A stretch of DNA of 44,214 nucleotides from Kineosporia sp. A_224 (GTDB lineage Bacteria; Actinomycetota; Actinomycetes; Actinomycetales; Kineosporiaceae): the NCBI RefSeq assembly GCF_002198655.1, contig NZ_MWLN01000117.1, positions 1 to 44,214 of the forward strand, given 5' to 3'. The notes beneath the pieces are model-generated. The model did no database searches and had not been told where the DNA came from. It was given only the letters and a program-made list of their open reading frames with translations. Position numbers and translations under genes: made by a program. Shown piece by piece: positions 26,924-34,545 of the stretch (positions are counted from its first letter, which is position 1; every line of letters starts with the position of its first letter).

Positions 26924-27437
26924 ACGTAGCGACCCAACGGTCAAGAGCCGACGCCGATCGGACCGCGAGTCGCTCCCGGCGACCGCTTCCGGCGACCGCT
27001 TCCGGCGACCGCCGCAAGACCATCGGAGACCGGCACGCCGGCGGCAGAGCCTGGAGGAGGTTGGGCGGCCCGGGAGCAGCGGCAGCAGGGCTACGAACCA
27101 GCCTGCCGCCCGATGCCGGTGCGGAATCGCCGCGTCGCGTCCGCATTCCAACCCTTGTCGAGCAGAAGCTGCACCCCGCGTGCGGAGCACCGCACACTCC
27201 TCCCACTCGGTTGCGTCCTGAACCCCGGGGTGCGTCGTACATCATTCAGGCCACGGACCTTCTGCCCCCAGCGTCCATGCCGCGTGCATGGCGAGGACGG
27301 CACCGGATGAGTGCCCATGCAGGAACGCCTCGCCGCCGAGAGCCCTCGATCAGGCCTCGATCTCATCCACACTTCGCAGGCCATGGACCAAGGCGGGGTA
27401 TCCACCCGACCGGCCTGGGTCATCTCCTTCGGACTGG
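26924..27437. other. Non-coding stretch with a 13-bp tandem repeat
   Basis: No gene could be supported on either strand. A 13-bp unit, CCGGCGACCGCTT, is repeated at 26976, 26989 and (last bases diverged) 27002-27014. Several open frames exist but none has a ribosome site or a recognisable domain. Given the decayed genes on both sides this may be degraded coding DNA. Confidence 0.5.
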
Positions 27438-27495
27438 TTGCACTTCTACCAGCGGCACAATACGCTCCCGTATGTACACCATTCGCTAGCGTATG
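27438..27495 (+). promoter_or_regulatory. Promoter with two tandem operator-like palindromes
   Basis: TTGCAC (27438-27443) and TACGCT (27461-27466) are spaced by 17 bp. The palindrome AATACG-N4-CGTATG (27459-27474) covers the -10 box. A second, CATTCG-N4-CGTATG (27480-27495), follows with its centre 21 bp away, two helical turns. Both match 11 of 12 positions of the operator at 24044-24059. The promoter reads toward the secreted-protein gene at 27637, leaving a leader of over 100 bases. Confidence 0.6.
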
Positions 27496-27636
27496 GTCGA
27501 TGCATCTGATCCGGGTTCGCCCGGCTCGCCGTCGAGGGGATCGGCAAGCGTCGTGGGGATCGGCAAGCGCGAGCGGCTGTGGCCGGCGAATGTCGAGGTA
27601 GTCCGGTCCCGGGTCACCAATCTGAGGGAGCGACTG

Positions 27637-28125
27637 ATGAACGGATCAAAGTCTCGCAAGCGGCAAGCGCTAACGCTCTGTACGGCTGGTCTCGTCCTGG
27701 CCGGCCTGGCACTAGCGGTCGCGACGCCCGCTGCAGCTGCCGGTTGCAGCGGCGGGATACTCTGCGGCGCGGTCAACAACCGAACCGGCCGAACCATGCA
27801 TTACACGACCTACCTCAGCGCCACCAGACCTTCCACCGGCCTGTGCGACGTCTGGAACTGGGACGGCGGCGCCACAGCCCACTCTCTGCTCGCCTACTGC
27901 GACCAGAAGCCCTTGACCGGGGGAAACGTAGGCGGGAACTTCAGCGGGGTCGACGTTGACGCCTTCACGTTCAACCTGGAGGGCTACCACGAGCGGTTCA
28001 GCCGGCTGGGATCGTGGCACTGGCGCCAGAAGGGCGTGTGGACGAAGATCCGTTCCGGTGAAGCGGCGGACTGTGGCATCGGCGCCAACAACGAGATCTG
28101 GTGCACCCTGCTCTGGCAGCCGTGA
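27637..28125 (+). CDS. Small secreted Cys-containing protein of unknown function
   Basis: A 162-residue protein with a clear signal peptide: basic MNGSKSRKRQ, a hydrophobic core TLCTAGLVLAGLALAVA and an A-A-A cleavage region near residue 36. The mature part of about 125 residues contains several Cys (in CSGGILCGAV, GLCDVWNW, AYCDQKP, ADCGIG, IWCTLLW), consistent with disulfides. It is rich in Trp, Gly and Asn. I do not recognise the family. ATG 27637 has AGGGAG 6-7 bp upstream; a longer open frame from 27493 lacks a signal at its N-terminus. A strong hairpin follows the stop. Confidence 0.75.
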   Translation: MNGSKSRKRQALTLCTAGLVLAGLALAVATPAAAAGCSGGILCGAVNNRTGRTMHYTTYLSATRPSTGLCDVWNWDGGATAHSLLAYCDQKPLTGGNVGGNFSGVDVDAFTFNLEGYHERFSRLGSWHWRQKGVWTKIRSGEAADCGIGANNEIWCTLLWQP

Positions 28126-28159
28126 CCGACACCGCCCGGTGCAGCGTGCGCAGCTGTGG

Positions 28160-28193
28160 GCGCCAGCGTGCCGTGACAGCGACACGCTGGCGC
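28160..28193 (+). terminator. Hairpin terminator after the secreted protein gene
   Basis: GCGCCAGCGTG (28160-28170) pairs perfectly with CACGCTGGCGC (28183-28193) across a 12-base loop, 35 bp after the stop at 28125. There is no T-tract, as is common for actinobacterial terminators. Confidence 0.65.
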
Positions 28194-28310
28194 GCCCGGC
28201 GTCGGGCTGGTCGGGAGGCGCGAGCGTGTCTGCATCTTGAGCGCGGCCGGATCGGCGCCAGGCCTACTCGACGTCGGCCGCTGGGTGGTGCGGACGCCCC
28301 TGCCTGTGGT

Positions 28311-28346
28311 CCAGGCGCTGTGAGAGTCCCAGGCACTGTGAGAGTC
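28311..28346 (+). repeat. 18-bp tandem duplication
   Basis: CCAGGCGCTGTGAGAGTC (28311-28328) is followed at once by CCAGGCACTGTGAGAGTC (28329-28346), one mismatch. It sits directly before the first trace of the response-regulator relic. Confidence 0.85.
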
Positions 28347-28870
28347 GAACCAGCGCCACTGCGGAGGTTTCTCGTCGACGACCAACCTCGGTAGGCAGTG
28401 GATCCGGGCCCCGCTCGGCTTTCGCGGACGATGTGACGGTCGGTCGTCGGGGAACCAGCAACCGGGCTGCCCGAGGTCCCCGTCATCGCCTTGACGACGT
28501 TCGATCACGACGCGTACGTGATCGACCTTGTGCGGGCCGGCGCCTGCGGGGTCCCGCCTCAAGGACGGGACGGAGACGACCTGCTGCGCGCGCCGTCCGG
28601 CTGGCCGCCCAAGAGGGCGCGGTGATCGCCTCAGCCCCGCTGGGACGTCCCCTGCGCACACCGGCGCCGGACGCCGTCCCGAAGGGCGGAGGTGGATCTG
28701 GCCGCATCGACCCTGACCGAGCGTGACGTCCTGAGCCTGATCGCCCCGCGGGCGGGAACAACCCCGAGATCGGCAGGACCTCCACATCACCGAACCGATC
28801 GTCAAGCCGCACATCGGCCACCACTCGCAACAATCGGCGTGTCCGCGATCGTGCACGCCGGGCCCGCATC
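28347..28870 (+). pseudogene. Decayed NarL/LuxR-type response regulator
   Basis: Fragments of a NarL-type regulator follow in order but in different frames. RRFLVDDQP near 28365 resembles the receiver start. LPEVPVIALTTFDHDAYVID (28465 on) and LVRAGACG resemble the receiver's fourth and fifth strands. RAVRLAAQEGAV (about 28583-28620) is in another frame. LTERDVLSLIA (about 28714-28745) is the LuxR helix-turn-helix start, and LHITEPIVKPHIGHH (about 28774-28818) the recognition helix, in further frames. VRDRARR appears near 28840. The phosphoacceptor region is missing. At least three frameshifts make a functional product impossible. Confidence 0.72.
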
Positions 28871-28990
28871 GGGCCCCTGCGACCGCCGGCTTCGCGCCTG
28901 TGGCTGCAGCGTCTGGCACGACAGCCGGCGACGCCGGAGTTTGGACGTATGTAGGTCCAGGTGCATCCGGTCCGTCGGGGCCACTGCTGG

Positions 28991-29028
28991 GGGCTCCCGG
29001 CCGCCACGGGGGGAGCGGCCGGGAGCCC
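28991..29028. terminator. Strong GC hairpin, probable terminator
   Basis: GGGCTCCCGGCCGC (28991-29004) and GCGGCCGGGAGCCC (29015-29028) form a perfect 14-bp stem with a 10-base loop. It lies about 120 bp beyond the response-regulator relic and likely ended that transcript. The surrounding 28871-29431 holds no supported gene. Confidence 0.65.
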
Positions 29029-29431
29029 TGCCAGGGGACGGCGCGGGCACCTCTGCCCGCGCCATCGACGCAAGGCTACGCGGTCGCGCCGGCGCGGTGC
29101 CTCAGGTGACCTTCTTGTCACCCACCGATGCCCCGCCCACGCCCGGTCCGGAATCGCGTGACGTGCCTGGGAGTGATGCCATGAGGCGAAGCGGTTCTCG
29201 ACGGGCGACTGCGGCCCAGAGTCTGGAACCGGTCGAGCGCTCCAAGGCTCCACACGAGGTTCCTGGCCAGGGTTTACCTCGCCATGACCCGCGCTTGACT
29301 GTTGCGAGACCTCAAGTGTGGCAACGAATTCGCGGAGTCGGCCATGCTGGCCCGGGCAGCGTTCGTCGTCGCGGGTCGGGCGGCGCTCAGTCGTGCATCT
29401 ACTGGGGGCTATCGGTGTACGGTCCATCGCT

Positions 29432-30283
29432 GTGGCAGTGATCCTGATCGTGGAGGACGACCCGGGGGTCAGCTCTGCGCTGACCCGGGCGTTGACCGAT
29501 CGTGGGCACACCGTGCGATCTCGCGGGGCTGGGATGCCGGGCCTGCAGGCGGTGCTGGACGACGCCCCGGACGTGGTGCTGCTCGACCTCGGCCTGCCCG
29601 ACGTCGACGGCCTGCGAGTGCTGCCGATGCTGCGCTCGGTCACCACTGTCCCGGTCATCATCACCGCCCGCGAGAACGGCTCCGACGTCGTCGCAGCGCT
29701 GGACGCGGGGGCGGACGACTTCGTCGTCAAGCCGTTCGGCGCGGACCATCTCGACGCCCGGATCCGTGCCGTGCTGCGCCGGTCGGGTGCGGCGGGCGAA
29801 CCCGCGGGGCCGATCGTCGTCGGCGGACTGAGCATCGATGCCCAGAGCAGGTCGGTTCTGCTTGACGGGGTCGTGGTCGATCTGTCCCGCAAGGAGTTCG
29901 AGCTGCTGCTGACGCTGGCGCGCAGGGTGGGCGATCTCGACCCCCTGATCGGTCCCACCCACGACGTCGCCGGGCCGGTCCCGGCCACACAGTCGATCTT
30001 GTGTTCGGACCAGAACGCGGGGATGGAACAGGCCACCCCAACCGTCCGCTACTCCCAGCGGGCGTTCCCGACAGCCGCAGAAGCTCTCCGGTCGTTCCTC
30101 GCCTCCCAAGACGTCAGCGCGCTGGATGTCGCCAGCCCCAGGCGTCCCTACACCGAGTACCGCGTACGGTCCGACGGAACCATCCGGTTCGAGCACTTCA
30201 CCAACTGGAACGAGCACACCGCCGTCCTTGCCGCTCCCAGCCGCGGAAGCTGGCGCCTGACAGGCTTCACGTCTGCCTGCTGA
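29432..30283 (+). CDS. Chimeric response regulator: OmpR-type receiver fused to an unrelated C-terminal domain
   Basis: From the GTG at 29432 the protein has 283 residues. The receiver is complete: acidic pair in VEDD (about 9-10), phosphoacceptor Asp at about 52 in LLDLGLPD, Thr near 78 and Lys near 100 in VVKPF. The OmpR winged-helix domain begins normally (VVGGLSIDAQSRSVLLDG, DLSRKEFELLLTLARR) but stops near residue 164, before its recognition helix. The last about 119 residues (from VGDLDPLIGPTHDV to the C-terminus) are not winged-helix sequence and contain segments such as YTEYRVRSDGTIRFEHFTNW that look like a small folded domain. The ribosome site is weak. The protein may still be phosphorylated but should not bind DNA as an OmpR regulator. 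Confidence 0.7.
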   Translation: MAVILIVEDDPGVSSALTRALTDRGHTVRSRGAGMPGLQAVLDDAPDVVLLDLGLPDVDGLRVLPMLRSVTTVPVIITARENGSDVVAALDAGADDFVVKPFGADHLDARIRAVLRRSGAAGEPAGPIVVGGLSIDAQSRSVLLDGVVVDLSRKEFELLLTLARRVGDLDPLIGPTHDVAGPVPATQSILCSDQNAGMEQATPTVRYSQRAFPTAAEALRSFLASQDVSALDVASPRRPYTEYRVRSDGTIRFEHFTNWNEHTAVLAAPSRGSWRLTGFTSAC

Positions 30284-30329
30284 CTACGGGACCAACGGCC
30301 GACAAGTCCCGAACGCCCACCCTCGGACC

Positions 30330-30354
30330 GCCTCCGTTGCTGTGCAGCGGAGGC
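30330..30354. terminator. Hairpin between convergent genes
   Basis: GCCTCCGTTGC (30330-30340) pairs with GCAGCGGAGGC (30344-30354), with one G-T wobble and a 3-base loop. It lies 46 bp after the chimeric regulator and 86 bp beyond the convergent recombinase stop. Confidence 0.65.
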
Positions 30355-30439
30355 CAGGGTTGACCGAACGTGGTCCTCCTCGGGAACGCCGGCCCGGAGA
30401 CACACCCACGTCTACTCGTGCCACGGGTTCCGTTCCGGG

Positions 30440-31519
30440 TCATAACCCGAGGGTGGTAGCCGCATTGTCGGTCCAGGCGTGCTCGATGCGGACGTAGGCG
30501 CCGAGGCTGGCCAGGGATCGATGTCGGGTCTGATGGGCGATGGCCCGGTCCGAGGCGCCGCGCAGGTGGGCGTAGGTGACGAACCCGGCGCGCAGGCTGT
30601 GCGCGCTGTACCCGACGGGCAACCCGGCCCGCGCGACGGCGGCCTGGACGAGGTCGTTGACGGACTCCGGGTGCAGCGCCCGGTCGCCGACGCGGTTGCT
30701 CTTGGCCACCGCCCGGAAGAGTGGCCCGGTCGTGATCCCGGCGAGCTCGGTCCAGGTCTGCAGGGCGGTGACGGGGCAGCGGTCGGGGTTCCCGGCGCGG
30801 GGAAGGACGACGAGCTCGGGCTGTTCGCCGGTCTGGTTGGTCTTGGACCGGTTCAGGGTCAGCACCAGCCCGTTGGCGTGCTCGGCGACGTCCTCGACGT
30901 CGAGGGCGACCAGCTCGCTGCGGCGTAGCGCGGCGACGAAGCCGACCAGGAGCAGGGCGCGGTCGCGGGCGCCGGCGAGGTCGGGTTCGGCGGGGCGGCC
31001 GCGGGTCTTCCAGGTCCGGGTGCTGGGGCAGGCGTCCAGGACGTCGAGCAGCTCGGGCGGCATCAGCGGCTTGGCCTGGTCGGGCGGCGCCCCGTGGACG
31101 CGGCGGATGCCTTCCCAGACGGTCTGGACCCGGGAGGTGGCGGTGGGGTCGGGCAGATCGCGGGCGGCGTGCGCGAACCGGATGGACGACAGGCGCCGGC
31201 TCATCGTCCCGACGCCGGCGCCGGCCATGGCGAGGGCGGTCAGGTAGGCGGTCAGCGCCGAGGGAGCGGCGGGCATCGGCTCGAGGTCGTGCCGGCGGCA
31301 CCAGGTGCTGAACTCACGCCAGTCCGAGCGGTAGCCGCGCAGCGTGTTCGCGGCCCGAGCGGCCCGCGCGTACCGCGCCTCGCCCTCCGGCAGCTGCGCG
31401 ATTGCCGGGCCGGCGAGGTCGACCTCACCCGGCGAGGACGCCGCCTCCCCCCTGCTCTCGATCGACGGGACGGACCCCGCAGCGTCGTCGTCGGGCGCAA
31501 TCTCCGAGGGCTTGTCCAC
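30440..31519 (-). CDS. Tyrosine recombinase/phage-type integrase
   Basis: A 359-residue site-specific recombinase. The N-terminal SAM-like DNA-binding domain includes NTLRGYRSDWREFSTWCRRH. The catalytic domain carries the active-site Arg in ALRRSEL, HxxR in SAHSLRAGF, the later His in HQTRHRS and the nucleophile Tyr in LGAYVRIE near the C-terminus. All core catalytic residues appear present, so the enzyme may be active. It lies between a decaying zone and the CRISPR array, on the same strand as the cas genes, and could mark the edge of an integrated element. An imperfect 38-bp inverted repeat lies just upstream of its GTG start. Confidence 0.92.
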   Translation of the reverse strand: MDKPSEIAPDDDAAGSVPSIESRGEAASSPGEVDLAGPAIAQLPEGEARYARAARAANTLRGYRSDWREFSTWCRRHDLEPMPAAPSALTAYLTALAMAGAGVGTMSRRLSSIRFAHAARDLPDPTATSRVQTVWEGIRRVHGAPPDQAKPLMPPELLDVLDACPSTRTWKTRGRPAEPDLAGARDRALLLVGFVAALRRSELVALDVEDVAEHANGLVLTLNRSKTNQTGEQPELVVLPRAGNPDRCPVTALQTWTELAGITTGPLFRAVAKSNRVGDRALHPESVNDLVQAAVARAGLPVGYSAHSLRAGFVTYAHLRGASDRAIAHQTRHRSLASLGAYVRIEHAWTDNAATTLGL

Positions 31520-31535
31520 GGTGAAAGCCTAAGTG

Positions 31536-31573
31536 CTATCACCCGGGATTCCGTGCATTATCCCGGACGATAG
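31536..31573. promoter_or_regulatory. Imperfect inverted repeat upstream of the recombinase (operator or recombination core site)
   Basis: CTATCACCCGGGAT (31536-31549) and ATCCCGGACGATAG (31560-31573) match as inverted arms at 12 of 14 positions around a 10-bp spacer. The repeat ends 17 bp before the recombinase start. Inverted arms around a short spacer suit a tyrosine-recombinase core site, but an autoregulatory operator is equally possible. Confidence 0.5.
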
Positions 31574-31711
31574 TCCTAGACAACAGCCTTGGTGTCGCAG
31601 GGTCTCAAGGGGGGGCATGGCGGCCTCATGGGGCGTCCTCCCGGACACGCGCTTGGCGGGTCCTCTCGTGGGCGCGAGGCAGCACCGACGCTGTCGGCGC
31701 AACGAAGCCCT

Positions 31712-31745
31712 GCACGGCGACCGGCAGACCGAAGGGGACGGCGAC
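31712..31745 (-). repeat. Degenerate CRISPR half-repeats at the distal end of the array
   Basis: On the minus strand GTCGCCGTCCCCTTCGG (ending at 31745) matches the first half of the CRISPR repeat with one inserted base, and GTCGCCGTGC (ending at 31721) is a weaker copy. Between this and the first full repeat lies a CCTCG pentamer repeated five times (31781-31805), overlapping the repeat start. Decayed repeats mark this as the old, trailer end. Confidence 0.6.
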
Positions 31746-31799
31746 ACGCGACGCGCTTGCCTGGCCATCAGGCTTCTTCGCCTCGCCTCGCCTCGCCTC

Positions 31800-33072
31800 G
31801 CCTCGATGAAGGGCCGTCCCCGAAGGGACGGCGACGCGGTCACACCCAGCGGCAGGTCCACCTCTGCCCGGCCTCGATGAAGGGCCGTCCCCGAAGGGAC
31901 GGCGACCCGACGTCCCGCAGATCCGGGCCGACCGGCTCGTCTGGCCTCGATGAAGGGCCGTCCCGAAGGGACGGCGACCTGGCAGGCGATCGCGCAGGCG
32001 AACCCCGTCCCTCGGGCCTCGATGAAGGGCCGTCCCCGAAGGGACGGCGACCGCGATGCCGGTCCCGCCCGCGCCCGGCGACGGCGCCTCGATGAAGGGC
32101 CGTCCCCGAAGGGACGGCGACCGAGACCGGGGATGACAAGTGGTTCGTCCTGCGCGTGCCTCGATGAAGGGCCGTCCCCGAAGGGACGGCGACTGAAGCG
32201 CCAGCCGCCCGACTGGCGGGCCGCAGCCTGGCCTCGATGAAGGTGTCCCCGAAGGGACGGCGACTCGGGATAGCCAGCCGACCCCGGTACATCTCATGTC
32301 CCGCCTCGATGAAGGGGCCGTCCCCGAAGGGACGGCGACTCCGGACCTCGAACGTCGGGCTCGAGTAGGTCTCGCCGCCTCGATGAAGGGCCGTCCCCGA
32401 AGGGACGGCGACCGACGGGCGTCTGGGAGAGCAGCGACGCGCCCGTGCGGCCTCGATGAAGGGCCGTCCCCGAAGGGACGGCGACGACGAACAACCTCAC
32501 GGACGCGTCGTGGTACGTCGTGCCTCGATGAAGGGCCGTCCCCGAAGGGACGGCGACCATGGCGCGCGCCCGCAGCTCGAGGTCGTTGTCCCGGCCTCGA
32601 TGAAGGGCCGTCCCCGAAGGGACGGCGACGGTGTCGTCACGGAGGTACTCCACTTCTCGGTTGAGCTGGCCTCGATGAAGGGCCGTCCCCGAAGGGACGG
32701 CGACCTGGACAACCCGGGAGCCACGACGGTGCGGTTCGGCGTGCCTCGATGAAGGGCCGTCCCCGAAGGGACGGCGACCCGAGGCCAGCACCTACTGGTA
32801 CGGGACGTTCATCAAGCCTCGATGAAGGGCCGTCCCCGAAGGGACGGCGACCGTCGATGGTGTCGTCGTCCCACGCCAGGGGCGGGGCGCCTCGATGAAG
32901 GGCCGTCCCCGAAGGGACGGCGACGCGGGTCGCGGCACCCTCGGTCGGGTTGGGCTGCAGGCCTCGATGAAGGGCCGTCCCCGAAGGGACGGCGACCGCC
33001 CCCGCCCGGGAGGGCGCTCGGAAGGGCGAAGTCCTCGCCTCGATGAAGGGCCGTCCCCGAAGGGACGGCGAC
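31800..33072 (-). CRISPR. CRISPR array, 18 repeats of 36 bp and 17 spacers, type I-G context
   Basis: The 36-bp repeat (first copy 31800-31835, last 33037-33072) reads on the plus strand GCCTCGATGAAG, then GGCCGTCCCCGAAGGGACG, then GCGAC. It contains an 8-bp stem, GCCGTCCC/GGGACGGC; on the minus strand the loop is the very stable TTCG. Spacers are about 34-40 bp. Repeats 9-18 are identical; defects cluster on the left: copy 3 lacks one base, copy 7 (from 32232) has a shortened centre and copy 8 an extra G. This polarity, plus the 3' end CCTTCATCGAGGC on the minus strand, suggests minus-strand transcription with the young end at 33072. There the last repeat abuts cas1 codons directly, with no leader. 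Confidence 0.95.
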
Positions 33073-34541
33073 CCTCGGTTGCGGCCGTCGGGTCGAAGCC
33101 GTGCGTTGCCGGTGACGCGGGAGAAGTCCGCACTCTTGAGTTCGGCGTTGTTGAAGACGCTCAGGACGACGGAGTCGGCGACCGGGGCTCGGAACTCTTC
33201 GCACAGGTCGAGGGCGAGGGCTGGCTTGTTGCGGCCGCTGGAGTGCAGGAACCCCGCGTGCGGATCGAGCCCGCAGGCCACCACGGCCCGGATCACGTCT
33301 GCGAGCAGCAGGCCGTAGCAGAGGTTCAGGGCGGCGTTGAGCGGGTCGTTCGCCGGTCGCCGGTCCCGCGTGCTGAAGATGATGTCCTCGGCGCGGGCGC
33401 GGTCGTTGAGCATGGTGTCGAACTGCGCGAAGTAGCGGGCAGCGGCGTCCCCCTCGATCCCGAACAGTTCGGGGAGCGAGGGTGCGCTGGACGCCCTTCG
33501 CTGCAGGTCTCGCAGTGCCTGAACGGTGTCGGGGGCGTCGCCGTGCCGACGCAGCAGGGTCGCCTGGTTGCAGATCTTCGCCGTGACGAAGGCCCTGGCC
33601 AGGTCGAGATGGCCGCGGTCGGACGCGACGTGCTGCCGGACCCGGGGACCGCCGTTCGGGGTCTGCGCGGAGGCGGCCCACCCGATGACGCGACCTGCGC
33701 TGGAGCACCAGACCACCGGGGACCGACGCCACAACAGCTCGCGGATCAGGGCCCCGCTGAGGTCGATGTTGCCGTGGGCGACCACCGCCAGGACCCGTTC
33801 GAGGGGGACGCTGCCGACGTCCTCGCCGTGGTGGGTAACCCGGATCCGGCCGGCGCGCAGCGAGGCCCGGGATCCAGGGGTTGCCAGGTGCAGGACCTGG
33901 GAGTCCGGGTCGGCGACCAGCACCCTGCGGTGGACCGGTGCCAGCGCGCGCTCGTCGGGCAGGCAGACACCTGCGTGTGAGCATCGGGTGCACCGTGGGT
34001 CGTCCTCGAGTGGCGGGGGTGCTGTGCCGGCGTCGAGCAGGGCGGCGAGGTCGCTGCGGTGCCGGCGGGCGCGCTCGAGCTCCGGGGGCCCGATCTGGAC
34101 GGCGACCCGGGTTCGGTGCTCGGTGAAATGAACGGCGGCCCCGGTGACCGGCGTGCCGGTCTCGGCCAGAGCCGCGGCGAGCAGAGCGAGTTGGACGACC
34201 ATCGGTTCGGTGACCTCGGCCTTGCGTCGGACCGGGGTGGCCTTGTACTCGACGACGGTGACCGCACCTGAGTCGTCGATCTCGACGGCGTCGCAGCGCC
34301 CAACGACTCCGAGTTCGGCGCTGGCGACGTCGACCGCCCGCAGGCAGTTCGGCCGTGAGGCCGCTGGGTCGTCGCTCGCGGCATGAGCTTGGATCCCGAC
34401 GGCCATCTGCTGGGTGTCGGTGCTCTCGCCCATTGCTTCGAGCCATGCGCGGCGGGGGCAGAACACGTGGTGGGCAACCAGGCTGATGGGGAGCAAACTG
34501 GTCGCCGGGTCGTCCACGCTCTGTCTGACGATGCCGGTCAC
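32637..34541 (-). CDS. cas4-cas1: Cas4-Cas1 fusion, truncated in the Cas1 C-terminus and reading into the CRISPR array
   Basis: Adaptation protein of the type I-G system. The GTG at 34541 follows the preceding stop by 4 bp. The Cas4 part (about residues 1-195) has the RecB-type motif VTVVEYKATP and four Cys (C28 and the C-x2-C-x5-C group CTRCSHAGVC) for a Fe-S cluster; it normally helps select PAM-bearing prespacers. Cas1 starts at about residue 200. The catalytic Glu in GIEG (about 361), His in GFLHSSGR (about 431) and Asp in LALDLCEEF (about 443) remain. After NARLRPDGRNRG (about residue 489, base 33073) the frame enters the last CRISPR repeat and encodes about 145 residues of repeats and spacers to the stop at 32637. 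Roughly 55-65 native residues are missing, and no cas2 follows. Confidence 0.88.
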   Translation of the reverse strand: MTGIVRQSVDDPATSLLPISLVAHHVFCPRRAWLEAMGESTDTQQMAVGIQAHAASDDPAASRPNCLRAVDVASAELGVVGRCDAVEIDDSGAVTVVEYKATPVRRKAEVTEPMVVQLALLAAALAETGTPVTGAAVHFTEHRTRVAVQIGPPELERARRHRSDLAALLDAGTAPPPLEDDPRCTRCSHAGVCLPDERALAPVHRRVLVADPDSQVLHLATPGSRASLRAGRIRVTHHGEDVGSVPLERVLAVVAHGNIDLSGALIRELLWRRSPVVWCSSAGRVIGWAASAQTPNGGPRVRQHVASDRGHLDLARAFVTAKICNQATLLRRHGDAPDTVQALRDLQRRASSAPSLPELFGIEGDAAARYFAQFDTMLNDRARAEDIIFSTRDRRPANDPLNAALNLCYGLLLADVIRAVVACGLDPHAGFLHSSGRNKPALALDLCEEFRAPVADSVVLSVFNNAELKSADFSRVTGNARLRPDGRNRGSPSLRGRPFIEARTSPFRAPSRAGAVAVPSGTALHRGLQPNPTEGAATRVAVPSGTALHRGAPPLAWDDDTIDGRRPFGDGPSSRLDERPVPVGAGLGSPSLRGRPFIEARRTAPSWLPGCPGRRPFGDGPSSRPAQPRSGVPP

Positions 34542-34545
34542 AGCT

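Noticed and set aside
31574-31711. Array leader on the left side
   Set aside because: Decayed repeats are on this side and no promoter-like AT-rich stretch precedes the first repeat, so it is more likely the trailer flank.
31626-32791. Open frames on both strands made from CRISPR repeats and spacers
   Set aside because: Their repeated peptide comes from the 36-bp repeat, whose length is a multiple of three; they are not genes. Only the cas1-linked frame has a real upstream gene.
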